64,000 nt of DNA from Sinorhizobium sp. 6-70 (GCF_030124375.1 NZ_JASKLS010000002.1:449802-513801), one strand, 5' to 3'; shown: positions 1 through 9,408, numbered from the stretch's first letter. The notes: generated by a model not told the origin, from the sequence alone. Program-made: numbers and translations.

Positions 1-664
1 GCGCAAAATCATGTATTGTGTGGCGTCGCCATTTCCTTGCGAGATCGCCAAAGGTTCTCCGCGCCGGATGGTAGACGATCATGTTGGGACAATAGTGTGT
101 GCGATAACCCTGACCCAATGCCCGCTGACCCCAATCGCGATCCTCCGCGATCTCTATCCCCCCAAATGGGCCAACTGCCAAAAAGACCTCCCTACGAACG
201 GCAAGATTACCGGTTCCAGTGAACCCTTGCCGGGCGATGTACTCCTTCATGCGATAGGCGAATACGCTCTCATAGGCTTCCAGGAGGGTAAGCCGGCAGG
301 GATCCTGATACGCGATCCGCACATCGCCACCGAGGACTGCAATCTGGGGATCTTGCAAAAAACGGCGCTCGATCTCGCCCAGCCAGTTGGCGTCGGCAAT
401 GCAATCGGCATCGATAAACGCAAGGATCTCCCCGTTCGCATATGATGCCCCGAGGTTGCGTGCCGGTCCCGGACCAGGGATCGGTTGAGACAAGAGTCGA
501 ACTGCAGGGAAGCTCGAGCAAATCGCCGTTGGTTTTGCCTTCGAGCCGTTGTCTACGACGATGAACTCGACCGGCTGTCGGACACCTTCCTGGCCGCAAA
601 GGGATCTGAGGCAAAATCTCAGTGCCTCTGGCTGATTAAGATGCGGGATAATGACGCTGATCAT
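1..664 (-). CDS. Family 2 glycosyltransferase, C-terminus cut by window start
   Basis: The minus-strand frame is open from an ATG at 662-664 to the first base of the window, so about 221 residues are visible and the end is missing. It begins MISVIIPHLNQPEAL, followed by a VDNGSKAK segment, the GPGPARNLGA nucleotide-sugar region and FIDADC, which supplies the DxD-type motif. This is the GT-A fold of family 2 glycosyltransferases. Further on, EDRDWG is the usual acidic acceptor-site motif. The start overlaps the end of the upstream glycosyltransferase by about 29 bp, so the two are cotranscribed. It probably adds a sugar to a lipid-linked exopolysaccharide repeat unit at the inner face of the membrane. 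The sugar donor cannot be told from sequence. Confidence 0.85.
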   Translation of the reverse strand, partial: MISVIIPHLNQPEALRFCLRSLCGQEGVRQPVEFIVVDNGSKAKPTAICSSFPAVRLLSQPIPGPGPARNLGASYANGEILAFIDADCIADANWLGEIERRFLQDPQIAVLGGDVRIAYQDPCRLTLLEAYESVFAYRMKEYIARQGFTGTGNLAVRREVFLAVGPFGGIEIAEDRDWGQRALGQGYRTHYCPNMIVYHPARRTFGDLARKWRRHTIHDFA

Positions 665-1865
665 TGACGCTCAATCCCGGCCGGAACAGGGTTCGATACA
701 TGTCGAGATACTGCCGGGCCTCGCCCGGCCATTGAAAGCGGCGTTCGGCGACAGCGCGGCCTAAGACGCCCATGCGCTTACGTCGGTCCGGGTCGTCGAT
801 CAGGCCGACTATGCCGCTCGCGAGGGCTTGCGGCGTGTGCTCCGGGACGACAAGCGCCGCACCTTCCGCTTCACGTGTCGCCTGGCCCAGACTAAACTGG
901 ACGATCGGCAAGCCTAACATCATGTATTCAAATACCTTGTTCATGGAGAGCTTGTCGTTAAACTCGTTCGGCGGATCCGGGATGATCCCGAGACTAAGGG
1001 CCGACAGATGCGCCATGAGCCGGGGACCACTGAGATAACCGGTAAAGCGCAACGAGCTTTCCAGCTTGAACTCGGCAGAAAGCGCCTTCAGCCGGTTGAG
1101 TTCGGGTCCATCGCCGATGATGACGCAATGAATGTCGTCACGCTTTCGAACACGGACGACCTCGTCCATGGCGCGTACAAGGGTTTCCACACCGTCCTGT
1201 GCACCCATGATGCCGATGTATCCCACGAGATGCTTTCCTGGGACCATGAGCGACGGCTCAGCCTCCGTGCGGTGAAACCTGGAGGCTTCAGGATAGCTCT
1301 TCACAACGACTACCCGGTCAGGAGGCATGCCGCCGCGTGCAACGGCGATATCGCGAAAGCTTTCATTCGTGGCGATGCTCGCATCCGCGACGCGGAAAGT
1401 CTGCCTTTCGAAGAAGCAGAGCAACCGATAGAGGAGGTCTTTGCGGCCGAACTTCGTGTAGTAGAGCTCCGGTCCGAGATCATGGTGGTCGAACACGAAG
1501 AAGGTACCAAAAAGCAGCTTGTGCAGCAGCGCGATGAGGAACATCAGGTCCGGCGGGTTGCACGCCTGTATGACGTCGATCCGCCTGCGTCGCCGTGCAC
1601 GGAATGAAAGGAGGCCGTGATGGACAAGGGCGGAGAAATACTCCCGCAGATATCCTGCAATCGAAGCTGCTTCATGTAGCGGATACCGATAGATATGTAT
1701 GCCGTCGATCACCTCGTACGCTTCGTCGTAGCCCTTGCCCGCGGGACAGATCACGGACACCTCGTAGCCAGCTCCGTGCAGCGCCTGCGCTTCTTGCCAG
1801 ACCCGCCGATCAAAGGGAACGGGTAGGTTTTCGACAAGGATCAGGACATGGCGGCATTGTGACAT
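636..1865 (-). CDS. Family 4 (GT-B) glycosyltransferase
   Basis: A protein of 409 residues if started at the ATG at 1865, where MSQCRHVLILVENLPVPFD begins the first Rossmann half. The frame could extend to 1925, but those 20 extra residues look unstructured. The C-terminal half has the GT-B donor-site pattern: VGYIGIMGAQDG, VIIGDGPE and an E-rich stretch near SMNKVFEYMMLGLPIV. This fits retaining family 4 enzymes of polysaccharide assembly, working on an undecaprenyl-linked acceptor. It is the first gene of the minus-strand pair with the family 2 enzyme at 1-664 and is divergent from the pair starting at 2165. The specific sugar is unknown. Confidence 0.88.
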   Translation of the reverse strand: MSQCRHVLILVENLPVPFDRRVWQEAQALHGAGYEVSVICPAGKGYDEAYEVIDGIHIYRYPLHEAASIAGYLREYFSALVHHGLLSFRARRRRRIDVIQACNPPDLMFLIALLHKLLFGTFFVFDHHDLGPELYYTKFGRKDLLYRLLCFFERQTFRVADASIATNESFRDIAVARGGMPPDRVVVVKSYPEASRFHRTEAEPSLMVPGKHLVGYIGIMGAQDGVETLVRAMDEVVRVRKRDDIHCVIIGDGPELNRLKALSAEFKLESSLRFTGYLSGPRLMAHLSALSLGIIPDPPNEFNDKLSMNKVFEYMMLGLPIVQFSLGQATREAEGAALVVPEHTPQALASGIVGLIDDPDRRKRMGVLGRAVAERRFQWPGEARQYLDMYRTLFRPGLSVNDQRHYPAS

Positions 1866-2164
1866 GCTGGCCCCGCGAAGATTTCGAGAACGGCGTCGAA
1901 GCTCACCATACGTTTGGTCGTCCATAAGCCTCCAGTCGGCAAACTGGATAGCTCCTTGCGCCTTTTGTTGAGGTACTCTCGCTCGGGCGGCGGGGTTAAT
2001 AATCTTAGGAATTCTTTGCGGGCGCTTCTGGAACGTACGGGAGACTGGTGGGCAGTCGTTACTCGGACTTACGGCCGGCCCGACCGCATTTCTCGGGTAT
2101 CCGCTTCCGTTGGAGGTGCTGACTTAGCGATTTCTTGCAGAAATGTTTCAGGGTGGTGAATGAC

Positions 2165-3190
2165 ATGACATCATCGACGCTTGAAGGTTTGGAGGAAGCC
2201 ATCGCTCAGACGCTTGGCATCGAGGCTGCAGGCAGGATTGCTGACGGCCCCGTGGAATCAGGGAAGCAGCCGGATCACGAGGGTCGGCCGGCCGCCACGG
2301 TGTCAGTCGTCATTGTCACATACAACAGCGCTTCGGTGCTGCCTTCCCTGCTGGACTCACTTCCAGAAGGCTTGGCGGGCATCGAGCGGTTCGAGGTCAT
2401 TGTCGTCGACAATGATTCTCGCGATGGATCGGCCGAATTGGCAGAAGCCCACCCCCTCGGGCCCAGCGTGAGACGCATGGGCCGCAACGCTGGTTACGCG
2501 GCGGCCATCAATGTGGCAGCGGCGACGGTGTATCAGGACTCGCACATCCTCATCCTGAATCCCGATCTTCGGCTCTGCCCCGGAGCTGTTGCACCGCTTG
2601 TCGAACGCGCTGCAATGCCATCGGTGGGTATCGCCGTTCCCCGAAATTACGGGCAGGACGGAAAGACCGATCCGACACAACGACGAGAACCCTCCATCCT
2701 CACCGCTTGGGCCGAGGCCATTCTAGGAGGAAAACTGGCCGCGCGACTTGGTTGGGGGGAGGTAATCAGCGAGCCGACCCGATATGAATGCGCGGGACCG
2801 GTGGAGTGGGCGACCGGTGCGGCGCTGTTGGTTTCAGCGCGGGCGCGCCGTGCGGTCGGCGGATGGGACGAGTCGTTTTTTCTCTACAGTGAAGAAGTGG
2901 ATTATCAGAGGCGTGTCCGCAAGGCGGGTTTCGAGATCGTCTACGAGCCAAGGTCGCAGGTCATCCATGCCGGTGGAGAATCCGGAACGGATCCGCGGCT
3001 GTTCGCGCTGATGACGGCCAATAAGATACGCTACTACCAACGGCATCACGGGCCTTTGCAGACCGCGTTGTTCAGGTTGGCGATTGCCGTTGGAGAAGCA
3101 GCCCGATCCTGCCGGGGATCGATACACCGAGCAGGGCTGCGTAGTGCCGTGATGCCGCTGAAGCAGGCATCCGATTCATCAGCGAGATAG
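2165..3190 (+). CDS. Family 2 glycosyltransferase, WbbL/rhamnosyltransferase-like
   Basis: A 341-residue protein from the ATG at 2165; an upstream in-frame start at 2135 lacks a better ribosome site. The catalytic domain starts near residue 48 with VSVVIVTYNSASVLPSLL. VVDNDSRDGS, GRNAGYAAAIN and ILNPDLRL (the DxD equivalent) follow, then EEVDYQRRVRKAGF, the usual acceptor-side motif of WbbL-type enzymes. It is cytosolic or membrane-associated and probably transfers a deoxysugar during repeat-unit synthesis. The deacetylase gene starts 5 nt after its stop, so the two form an operon. The first 45 residues are an unassigned polar extension. Confidence 0.88.
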   Translation: MTSSTLEGLEEAIAQTLGIEAAGRIADGPVESGKQPDHEGRPAATVSVVIVTYNSASVLPSLLDSLPEGLAGIERFEVIVVDNDSRDGSAELAEAHPLGPSVRRMGRNAGYAAAINVAAATVYQDSHILILNPDLRLCPGAVAPLVERAAMPSVGIAVPRNYGQDGKTDPTQRREPSILTAWAEAILGGKLAARLGWGEVISEPTRYECAGPVEWATGAALLVSARARRAVGGWDESFFLYSEEVDYQRRVRKAGFEIVYEPRSQVIHAGGESGTDPRLFALMTANKIRYYQRHHGPLQTALFRLAIAVGEAARSCRGSIHRAGLRSAVMPLKQASDSSAR

Positions 3191-3195
3191 TCGAG

Positions 3196-3894
3196 GTGGG
3201 AGCGGCCACAGAAAAATGCCGGATCGTAAATTTTCATGGCATAGGGAAGCCATCTCGTGTGCTCGACGCAGGCGAAGCCGATTACTGGATCGACGTAGAC
3301 CGTTTCCGTCAGGTGCTCGACCGCATCGCTAACCATCCACACCGCGAACGGCTATCCATCACTTTCGATGATGGTAACATATCCGACCTGCTGGTCGCAG
3401 CGCCTGAACTGGATCGGCGCGGCCTAAAGGCGGAGTTTTTCGTTCTGGCGGGTCGCATTGGCCAGCCAGGATCCCTGGGGCCTGACGACATCCGCGCACT
3501 GATGAAGATGGGGATGCCCGTCGGTAGCCATGGCGTCGCTCATTGCGATTGGTCCAAGCTTTCGGCGACAGAGTTGAACTACGAACTGGACGTGTCAAAG
3601 AGGATCCTGGAGGAAATTTGCCGAGTACCTATTCGGTCCGCGTCGATCCCGTTCGGGCGGTACAATGGTACTGTGTTGCTGGGCTTGCGGAGGGCCGGTT
3701 ATGCGACCGCCTATTCAAGCGACGGGGGGCATTTTGTTGATGCGCCTTTTCTCAGACCGCGAACCTCGGTTCGCCGGGATGCAACCGATAGCGCAATCGA
3801 GCAGATCTTGTCCGGTGAACTACCGATCTGGCGCCGCCTGCGCAGAGCTGTTCGTATGACGATCACAGCACGAACCTGGGGCAGGTTTCGTTAA
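3196..3894 (+). CDS. NodB-fold polysaccharide deacetylase
   Basis: A 232-residue protein starting at a GTG 5 nt after the upstream glycosyltransferase. It carries the carbohydrate esterase family 4 motifs: SITFDDG near residues 52-58 (catalytic base and metal Asp), GSHGVAHCDW near 100 (His-x-x-x-His metal ligands) and SIPFGRYNG for the third motif. NodB-type enzymes remove N- or O-acetyl groups from sugars. There is no signal peptide, which suggests action on a cytosolic or lipid-linked intermediate. Similar deacetylases occur with FemAB-like proteins and tyrosine autokinases in exopolysaccharide loci, as here. The exact substrate is not known. Confidence 0.87.
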   Translation: MGAATEKCRIVNFHGIGKPSRVLDAGEADYWIDVDRFRQVLDRIANHPHRERLSITFDDGNISDLLVAAPELDRRGLKAEFFVLAGRIGQPGSLGPDDIRALMKMGMPVGSHGVAHCDWSKLSATELNYELDVSKRILEEICRVPIRSASIPFGRYNGTVLLGLRRAGYATAYSSDGGHFVDAPFLRPRTSVRRDATDSAIEQILSGELPIWRRLRRAVRMTITARTWGRFR

Positions 3895-4038
3895 CCTGGC
3901 GACGATTCAAGGAAGGGTAAATTAAAGCGTTACGGCGGCGGGCAAGGACCACGGCACTGTATCACGGCACCAAAGCCTTCCACCCGGAAGGGTTCGTATC
4001 GCTCGCAAGGGAGGCTGGAGGCAGCGGCGGAGGATCCT

Positions 4039-4070
4039 CATTCGGCAGGAATGCCATGACGTCGTCATTC
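4039..4070. repeat. 32-bp exact direct repeat, copy 1
   Basis: This 32-bp stretch is identical, in the same orientation, to 5490-5521, which lies inside the tyrosine autokinase gene. Copy 1 covers the last bases of the FemAB-like gene's stop region and runs into the intergenic space. It therefore looks like a displaced scrap of the kinase gene. Confidence 0.85.
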
Positions 4071-5220
4071 ATCTGCTTTGCATCCGCCTAGCCCATACGT
4101 AGGCACGCTCCGCCCAAGAAGCGATGCGTGCGCGAGCGCCTTCCGGCGATTTTAGAAAAGGACCCGCGGCTGTAACGTCAATGCCATTGGTCCGTAGTTT
4201 GAAAGAGCTCACCCCGGGATTGGCAGAGAGGTCTATTCCCCCCAAGTCGTACCAACGCGAGCCGCGTGTTCGCACGACTTCAATCGTTCGCCAATGCAGG
4301 ATATAGGAAGCCCTCAACTCACGCCCGACGTCGGTGCTTGCCCCGGCAAGATATACCGCCACATCACCATGAATGGCTATAATGCTTCCGGCAACCGGTG
4401 CGTTGTTCTGCTGAGCCAGCCCAACAATCAACCTGTCCTGAGCCGATAGCTTCTCCTGAATATCTGCAAAGAATTTGGCATTGAGACCAGCAGTGAAGCC
4501 CTTTCTCACCTCAAGAGCCTCAAGCATATGGCCAACTTGCTCGAAGCGACACAGGTCCGTGCCAAAGCTCACCTCGAGGCCGTTGCGCTCGGCAGTATTG
4601 AGGTTCCGCCGCCAATGGCTGTGAAGTGACGACCGCAAACCTTCTGAAGATCGATCAAGATCGATGAGCACTGTTCGGTATTGCCCGCTTCCATCACATG
4701 CACGGAATCCAGCGCGCTCGAATCGCTGGGCGACAGCGTGGTTTCGCTCAGGCAGATCGATTGGCGCCGCAATGCGAAGCGCAAGACCGCGACGCTGAAC
4801 GTACTCTCGATCCAGCGCCTCAAGGCATATTTCAAGGCGTTCAAGGTCGTTGTCAGGGCCATGGTTCTTCCGAACAAGGGGGCCGCCACTAATATAAGCC
4901 AGTCCTCCGCCTATGACTGGTAGCGCTTTGATGCGAACGTTTGCCAGCGCAAGGACTTCACCGCCACTTTGGACAGCCACGTGTTCGCTTACCGCGCCAC
5001 GCTTTTTCGCCAACGCCTCGCTGTACGGCCACGTTTGACGGTAGTTGAAGTCCAAAAAGGTCCGGACTGCACACTCCCATTGTGAGCGATCAAGATGCCT
5101 GATGCTGGCACGCGCGCCTGACACCGAACTTTCGCCGAGCAACGCGTTCATCGCTACTGTTTGATTCACCTGATCCATCCAACTCTGTGCCGACGCAATC
5201 GTTGCCGGCGTTTTGGTCAA
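4069..5220 (-). CDS. FemAB/GNAT-family acyltransferase of exopolysaccharide locus
   Basis: Up to 383 residues from a TTG at 5220. ATG codons at 5178 and 5151 are alternative starts, because the first 30 residues are not clearly part of the fold. The protein looks like a double-GNAT FemAB-type protein: an N-terminal half around WPYSEALAKKRGAVSEHVAV, and a C-terminal acyltransferase half with HSHWRRNLNTAERNGLEV, GSIIAIHGDVAVYLAGAS and WYDLGGIDLSANPGVSSFK. Relatives transfer aminoacyl or acyl groups and are often encoded in capsule and exopolysaccharide clusters. It is likely cotranscribed with the tyrosine autokinase (123-bp gap). Its stop codon overlaps a 32-bp duplicate of kinase sequence, suggesting a rearrangement at its 3' end. 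The acceptor is unknown. Confidence 0.82.
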   Translation of the reverse strand: MTKTPATIASAQSWMDQVNQTVAMNALLGESSVSGARASIRHLDRSQWECAVRTFLDFNYRQTWPYSEALAKKRGAVSEHVAVQSGGEVLALANVRIKALPVIGGGLAYISGGPLVRKNHGPDNDLERLEICLEALDREYVQRRGLALRIAAPIDLPERNHAVAQRFERAGFRACDGSGQYRTVLIDLDRSSEGLRSSLHSHWRRNLNTAERNGLEVSFGTDLCRFEQVGHMLEALEVRKGFTAGLNAKFFADIQEKLSAQDRLIVGLAQQNNAPVAGSIIAIHGDVAVYLAGASTDVGRELRASYILHWRTIEVVRTRGSRWYDLGGIDLSANPGVSSFKLRTNGIDVTAAGPFLKSPEGARARIASWAERAYVWARRMQSR

Positions 5221-5343
5221 AGTCGTCTCAAGCCTTTGGGCGACCTTGCGGCGCCGCGCGTCCGATCGGACCCGCTAAGGTTGCGGCAGCACTTTGAAAT
5301 GCTGCATGCAAATTCGACACTTCGCGAAAGAGGCAAAGGCACT

Positions 5344-6111
5344 TCAGTAGCCATATTTTTCGGGAGCAAATCGGCACTTGTTCAAAACGACACCGAGCAC
5401 GTTGGTCCTCTCAGATAGTTCGTGTTCGCAGATATCGAGTTCGCCAAGGGTGCTCTGCTCGGCTGCCGCGACAAGAATGACGCAATCGACATTCGGCAGG
5501 AATGCCATGACGTCGTCATTCGAAAGCATCGGCGGCATGTCGAACAGGACGACGTCCGGGCACATCCTTTGCCGCATCTCCTGAAGCACCTTTACTGTCT
5601 CGCGGCTTTGCAATAGCTCCGCCGAAAACGACACGGCCTGGCTGTTGGCGCCAATTGCGAGATTGTCGTTGTGGCGCAGAAAAACGTCGGCGATCTCGCC
5701 CTCACCCTTCAGGAAATTCTCGATCGTTGTCGGGGCCCCTACACCAAGCATCTTGGCAACCTGCGGTCGCTTCAGATCCAGATCGACGAGTACCGTGCGA
5801 CACTCCCGCTGGTTCGCCAGGCTGAAGGCCAGATTCAAGGCGACGAAGGTCTTGCCGCATCCGGGTGTCGGCGACGTGATGGCAACCGTCGTCCAGTTGT
5901 TCTGCTGTAACTGCTGCAGCAGTTTGGTTCGCATCATGTCGAATACCGTATGTGCCGGGTTCAGCCGGCTCGTTGTGACGATCCGGTTGGCAGTTATGAC
6001 ACGTGGGTCGGTTCGCAACGGTGCCAACTTCCCCCACAGCGCCTCGCTTCCCGCCCGGCCCGGTCGTTCTGACGCGCTTCGCTCCTGCAGGGATACTTTA
6101 CGGTGTTCCAT
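5344..6111 (-). CDS. CpsD/CapB-type tyrosine autokinase (BY-kinase)
   Basis: A 255-residue cytosolic BY-kinase domain without membrane segments. Walker A is SPTPGCGKT (80-88), Walker A' is VLVDLDLKRP (107-116) and Walker B is DVVLFDMPPM (186-195). The tail ends KYGY, a short tyrosine cluster that would be the autophosphorylation site. Such kinases work with a Wzz/CpsC-type membrane activator to set polysaccharide chain length. That partner is encoded just upstream at 6165-7721, so kinase and activator are split, as in many Firmicutes systems, rather than fused as in the proteobacterial Wzc. Residues around 195-205 contain the 32-bp sequence repeated at 4039-4070. Confidence 0.92.
   Translation of the reverse strand: MEHRKVSLQERSASERPGRAGSEALWGKLAPLRTDPRVITANRIVTTSRLNPAHTVFDMMRTKLLQQLQQNNWTTVAITSPTPGCGKTFVALNLAFSLANQRECRTVLVDLDLKRPQVAKMLGVGAPTTIENFLKGEGEIADVFLRHNDNLAIGANSQAVSFSAELLQSRETVKVLQEMRQRMCPDVVLFDMPPMLSNDDVMAFLPNVDCVILVAAAEQSTLGELDICEHELSERTNVLGVVLNKCRFAPEKYGY
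5490..5521. repeat. 32-bp exact direct repeat, copy 2
   Basis: Source-like copy of the repeat at 4039-4070, inside the tyrosine autokinase gene, where it encodes the segment just after Walker B. Bases on both sides differ between the copies, so the match ends sharply. Confidence 0.85.
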
Positions 6112-6164
6112 ATCTCACACCCCGAATTCGCATAAACGGTACAGCTGTTCCTGGCTTTCCTCCG

Positions 6165-7721
6165 CTAGACCAGCGCGGTAAGCCACTGATAGACGTTCTG
6201 AAATACAAGCGGCAGTGGCATATAGAAGTAGTGCGCGGCCACAAGCGCCACCGGAGCGGCGGCGCCGGAGAACACCGCTGCCACGGTTCGCCTGAAGCGG
6301 TTGCGGATCGCGTCTGCCGTCGAGATATACGGAATGGTGGCGAGCGGCTGGCGGTCGAGCATCCGCACGAGCTCGATGGGCCTGCGCACCGTCCCGTTGA
6401 AAAACTCAAGCAGCCCGATGAGCGCCACGGCCAAGCCCAATCCGCCGATCGCACCGAGGAGCACGATCCGGCGGCGTTTCGGACTTTCCGGATCCTGAGG
6501 AGGAGTCGCCCGCTCGAGGACGGAGAAGCGACCTCCGTCGGCTCGTCTCTCGATCTGTTCACCGATCATCGCCTCTGCGCGTCTGGCGATTGCGGTATTG
6601 TATTGCGTCTGCAGATTTGTGCGGTTCCGCTCAAGCGAATAGAGAACGGTTTCGCTGTCGGGCGTCGCGCTAATCGATTTCGTCAACTCGGCAATGCGCT
6701 GCGTGATCGCTGCCTTCTCGCGGTCGATCACCCGCAGACGCTCGTCGATAAATGACAGTTGCAGGTCGAGCCCGGAACGCTCTCCCGTATCACTGGCCGA
6801 GCGACCTTCAGTGGCAGGCCGCGAGCGCATCGCGGCCTGCAGTGAGGCGATGCGCGCACGAAGGGCCACGATATTCTGGCTGTTTTCCGAAAAGATCGCG
6901 AGCTGCTCCGCAAGGGCGCGGTTCAGTTCCACAAGCATCTGCTGTTCCGGTGTCGCCACGCCACCATCGACGGTCTGTCCTGTAAGGGCATAACTCTCGA
7001 CAAGGTTGCTGCGCCTGGCGCGGAGATCGGACTCTTCGCGCTCGAGCACAATCAATCTCTCCTGCTGGCTGGTTTGCAGGCTGCGCCGAAACTCAAGGCT
7101 TTCTGGGAGCGTGTCCGCGTTCTCGTTCTTGTATCTCAGAATCTCGGCTTCGAGGCGATTCAAGTCCGAGCCAAGCCTTGCGACCTCCTGGTCGAAGAAT
7201 TTCACGGTGTCGGCAGCACGACCGGTTCGTTGTTGCTGCTGCTTGAGCAGGATCAGGTCGACAAACTCGTTGGCAACCCTTGCCGCCAGATCAGGATCGG
7301 CTGCCGTGAAGCTGACGCTTGCCACCGACGGCCCCGGGTCGCCATAGGGCGAGCTCAGTCCGATTTCTTCGAAGGTGATGCGGGACCGCATGTCGTCAAC
7401 GATGTCTTGGTCCGAAAGTTCGGCTTCTTCCGTGCCGTAGACCTCAAGTTTCCTGGCAAGCGCGAGAAGGTCGTCCCGCGCGGTGATCTGCTGCCGAATG
7501 ATCTGCAATTGTTGGGTGGCCTGTATCGGGACCGTCGATCGTGCCAGTTCCGCGGGGATCTGCGGAGCCTCTACAAGGATCTTGGCACTGGCGCGATAAA
7601 GGGGTGGCAGGATGCTGGCTACAATGACGGCAAGCGCCAGCGCGGAACTGACGATCGCCACCAGATAAGGCAATCTTCTCAAAAGGATCGAAATATAAAA
7701 GCGTGCATCCACGTCACTCAT
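6165..7721 (-). CDS. Wzz/GumC-type polysaccharide chain-length determinant
   Basis: A 518-residue inner-membrane protein. It has an N-terminal membrane segment at about residues 16-38 (LPYLVAIVSSALALAVIVAS), then a long coiled-coil periplasmic part (about 60-400). A proline-rich stretch ATPPQDPESPK comes just before a second membrane segment (about 411-430), and a further C-terminal hydrophobic segment lies near 470-490. This is the Wzz plan of polysaccharide co-polymerases. It has no kinase domain; that is encoded separately 53 bp downstream. The extra C-terminal tail after the second membrane segment is about 85 residues long and is probably what contacts the kinase. It controls exopolysaccharide chain length and export. 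Confidence 0.9.
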   Translation of the reverse strand: MSDVDARFYISILLRRLPYLVAIVSSALALAVIVASILPPLYRASAKILVEAPQIPAELARSTVPIQATQQLQIIRQQITARDDLLALARKLEVYGTEEAELSDQDIVDDMRSRITFEEIGLSSPYGDPGPSVASVSFTAADPDLAARVANEFVDLILLKQQQQRTGRAADTVKFFDQEVARLGSDLNRLEAEILRYKNENADTLPESLEFRRSLQTSQQERLIVLEREESDLRARRSNLVESYALTGQTVDGGVATPEQQMLVELNRALAEQLAIFSENSQNIVALRARIASLQAAMRSRPATEGRSASDTGERSGLDLQLSFIDERLRVIDREKAAITQRIAELTKSISATPDSETVLYSLERNRTNLQTQYNTAIARRAEAMIGEQIERRADGGRFSVLERATPPQDPESPKRRRIVLLGAIGGLGLAVALIGLLEFFNGTVRRPIELVRMLDRQPLATIPYISTADAIRNRFRRTVAAVFSGAAAPVALVAAHYFYMPLPLVFQNVYQWLTALV

Positions 7722-7938
7722 TCGAACACCCGAATCTGAACCAGACGCCCGGTGTCATTGTCAGGCGGTTATGGCTGATACGATAGATCGTCAATGGTGC
7801 ATGACCTGTACCCAGCCAACTGCGGAGCTAGTCCTTTTGGCTAGGGCATATTCATTTGCGTTCGAGGGCGGTTCGCCTGAAAAACGACGGTGTCAGGCCG
7901 ATCCCGGCGGGCACGCGAGCGTGGACAGCCTATCGAGG

Positions 7939-9408
7939 TCAGTTTCGGGGAGCCAGATGACGACGGCGCGAGCTGCGGCTGGGTTGAGCCACGTGGCGCC
8001 GCCGAGCACCCGCCGTAGCAGAGCCTCGCGTCCACAGCGGTTCCTCAAGGGCACGTCGCGCCGACTCATCTGACTGCGTCGCTGCAACGCTGTCACGATT
8101 CCCGTTGCCGAAAAACCAGACGCCGCTGCCCATCAGGTACAGGAACCATGCATACGGGGCAGCCCATAAATGAACTGTGGTTCCGCCGACGAAGAAGGTC
8201 GTCATGCAGATGAGATATGCAACGCGGTATTCGCGCGAAATTTCGTCGCCGGTTTTCTCGTACGCGACTTTGAAGACAATCCAGAAAAACGATCCGAGAA
8301 TGAAAATCAAGGCCGGCAGCCCGTACCTCATCGCGGTCAGAAGCCAGAAATTGTCGACGCTGTCGGGAGCCATCCAATTCGGCCGCACCCAATCACCGAA
8401 GCCAATTCCGAAGAGCGGGTGATTGAGCACCGAAGCGGATCCGTACTCCCATATCCAGAGACGGAACCAGCCCGTCTGCCTATCTAATGTGAACTTGGAA
8501 ATGTAGAATTGGATGGGTGTCTGGTTGGATCCGAACTCAACCACGAGATATCCCGCGAAGATAAGGAGCTGCAGAAGCTTCCATCTGTTTTCGTACGCTC
8601 TCAGGAAAGAGTTCCACGATATAAGCGCGCCCTGCAGGAAAACTGTTGCGATGGTGGCCGACGACATTGACAATACGGCCGCCCCGGCGACGAGGGGTGC
8701 GAGCAGCCTCCGCCAGCCGCTGCCCTCGACGAAATGGGCCAACGCAATCATGCTGCCGCAAAAAAGACCAAACATGATGGAGTGGGCGAACGGACCCTGG
8801 ACCCGCCAGAACCCCAGCCGCGGCTCCATCATCGTAATCTCGACTGTGCGGGAAAAGAAACCGAAGGCGGACAGGATCGGCTTGCTGCCGGTAATCCATT
8901 CGTAAACTGCGAATGGAAAGAGCAAGAGTATGAGCTTGACCATCAGATTGGTCATGTTCCTGAAGCTCTCGGCGTCGCGGACGTAACACCGCGCCAGGAG
9001 GTAGGCTCCGAGGGTCTCGACAAGCAGGATACCGCCGGGTTCGACCGCTGCCGAGAAGCCGTGATTAACCGCCACACTGACCCATGCCCAAAGGCAAAAT
9101 AGGGAAACCCCGATATCGGCCGCATTGATGCGTCCCGCTCCGCCGCGCAGCCACGTGACCACGCAGGGTACCAGCGCGATCATGAGAATGGCGCGGTAGG
9201 CCGCGATGCTTAGCGGGCCCACCTCCACGATCGATGGAACGATGAGGCTGACGAGAAAAACCGTGGCAGGCCACGGTAACTTTGTACCGTGCGGCTGGGC
9301 GGTCGCAACAAGGAGCGTTGGTGCTCTCCGCTCGACGCTTGTGAAGGGCGCGCGCCGCAAAGTGCCTGCCAGTTCACCGGCCTTGGGCCGCCGATACAGT
9401 CTTGACAT
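7939..9408 (-). CDS. O-antigen ligase/Wzy-type polymerase membrane protein
   Basis: A 489-residue protein from the ATG at 9408, preceded by GGGAAG; the frame also runs back to 9471. It is a polytopic membrane protein with about ten hydrophobic segments, for example around WPATVFLVSLIVPSIVEVG and LPALIFILGSFFWIVFKVAY. A periplasmic stretch, RLWIWEYGSASVLNHPLFGIGFG, matches the W-x-hydrophobic...PxxGxG loop of the Wzy/WaaL family. It probably polymerises exopolysaccharide repeat units in the periplasm. It is upstream of, and on the same strand as, the chain-length protein (217-bp gap). The C-terminal 60 residues are basic and low in hydrophobicity. Ligase activity is the alternative. Confidence 0.83.
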   Translation of the reverse strand: MSRLYRRPKAGELAGTLRRAPFTSVERRAPTLLVATAQPHGTKLPWPATVFLVSLIVPSIVEVGPLSIAAYRAILMIALVPCVVTWLRGGAGRINAADIGVSLFCLWAWVSVAVNHGFSAAVEPGGILLVETLGAYLLARCYVRDAESFRNMTNLMVKLILLLFPFAVYEWITGSKPILSAFGFFSRTVEITMMEPRLGFWRVQGPFAHSIMFGLFCGSMIALAHFVEGSGWRRLLAPLVAGAAVLSMSSATIATVFLQGALISWNSFLRAYENRWKLLQLLIFAGYLVVEFGSNQTPIQFYISKFTLDRQTGWFRLWIWEYGSASVLNHPLFGIGFGDWVRPNWMAPDSVDNFWLLTAMRYGLPALIFILGSFFWIVFKVAYEKTGDEISREYRVAYLICMTTFFVGGTTVHLWAAPYAWFLYLMGSGVWFFGNGNRDSVAATQSDESARRALEEPLWTRGSATAGARRRHVAQPSRSSRRRHLAPRN

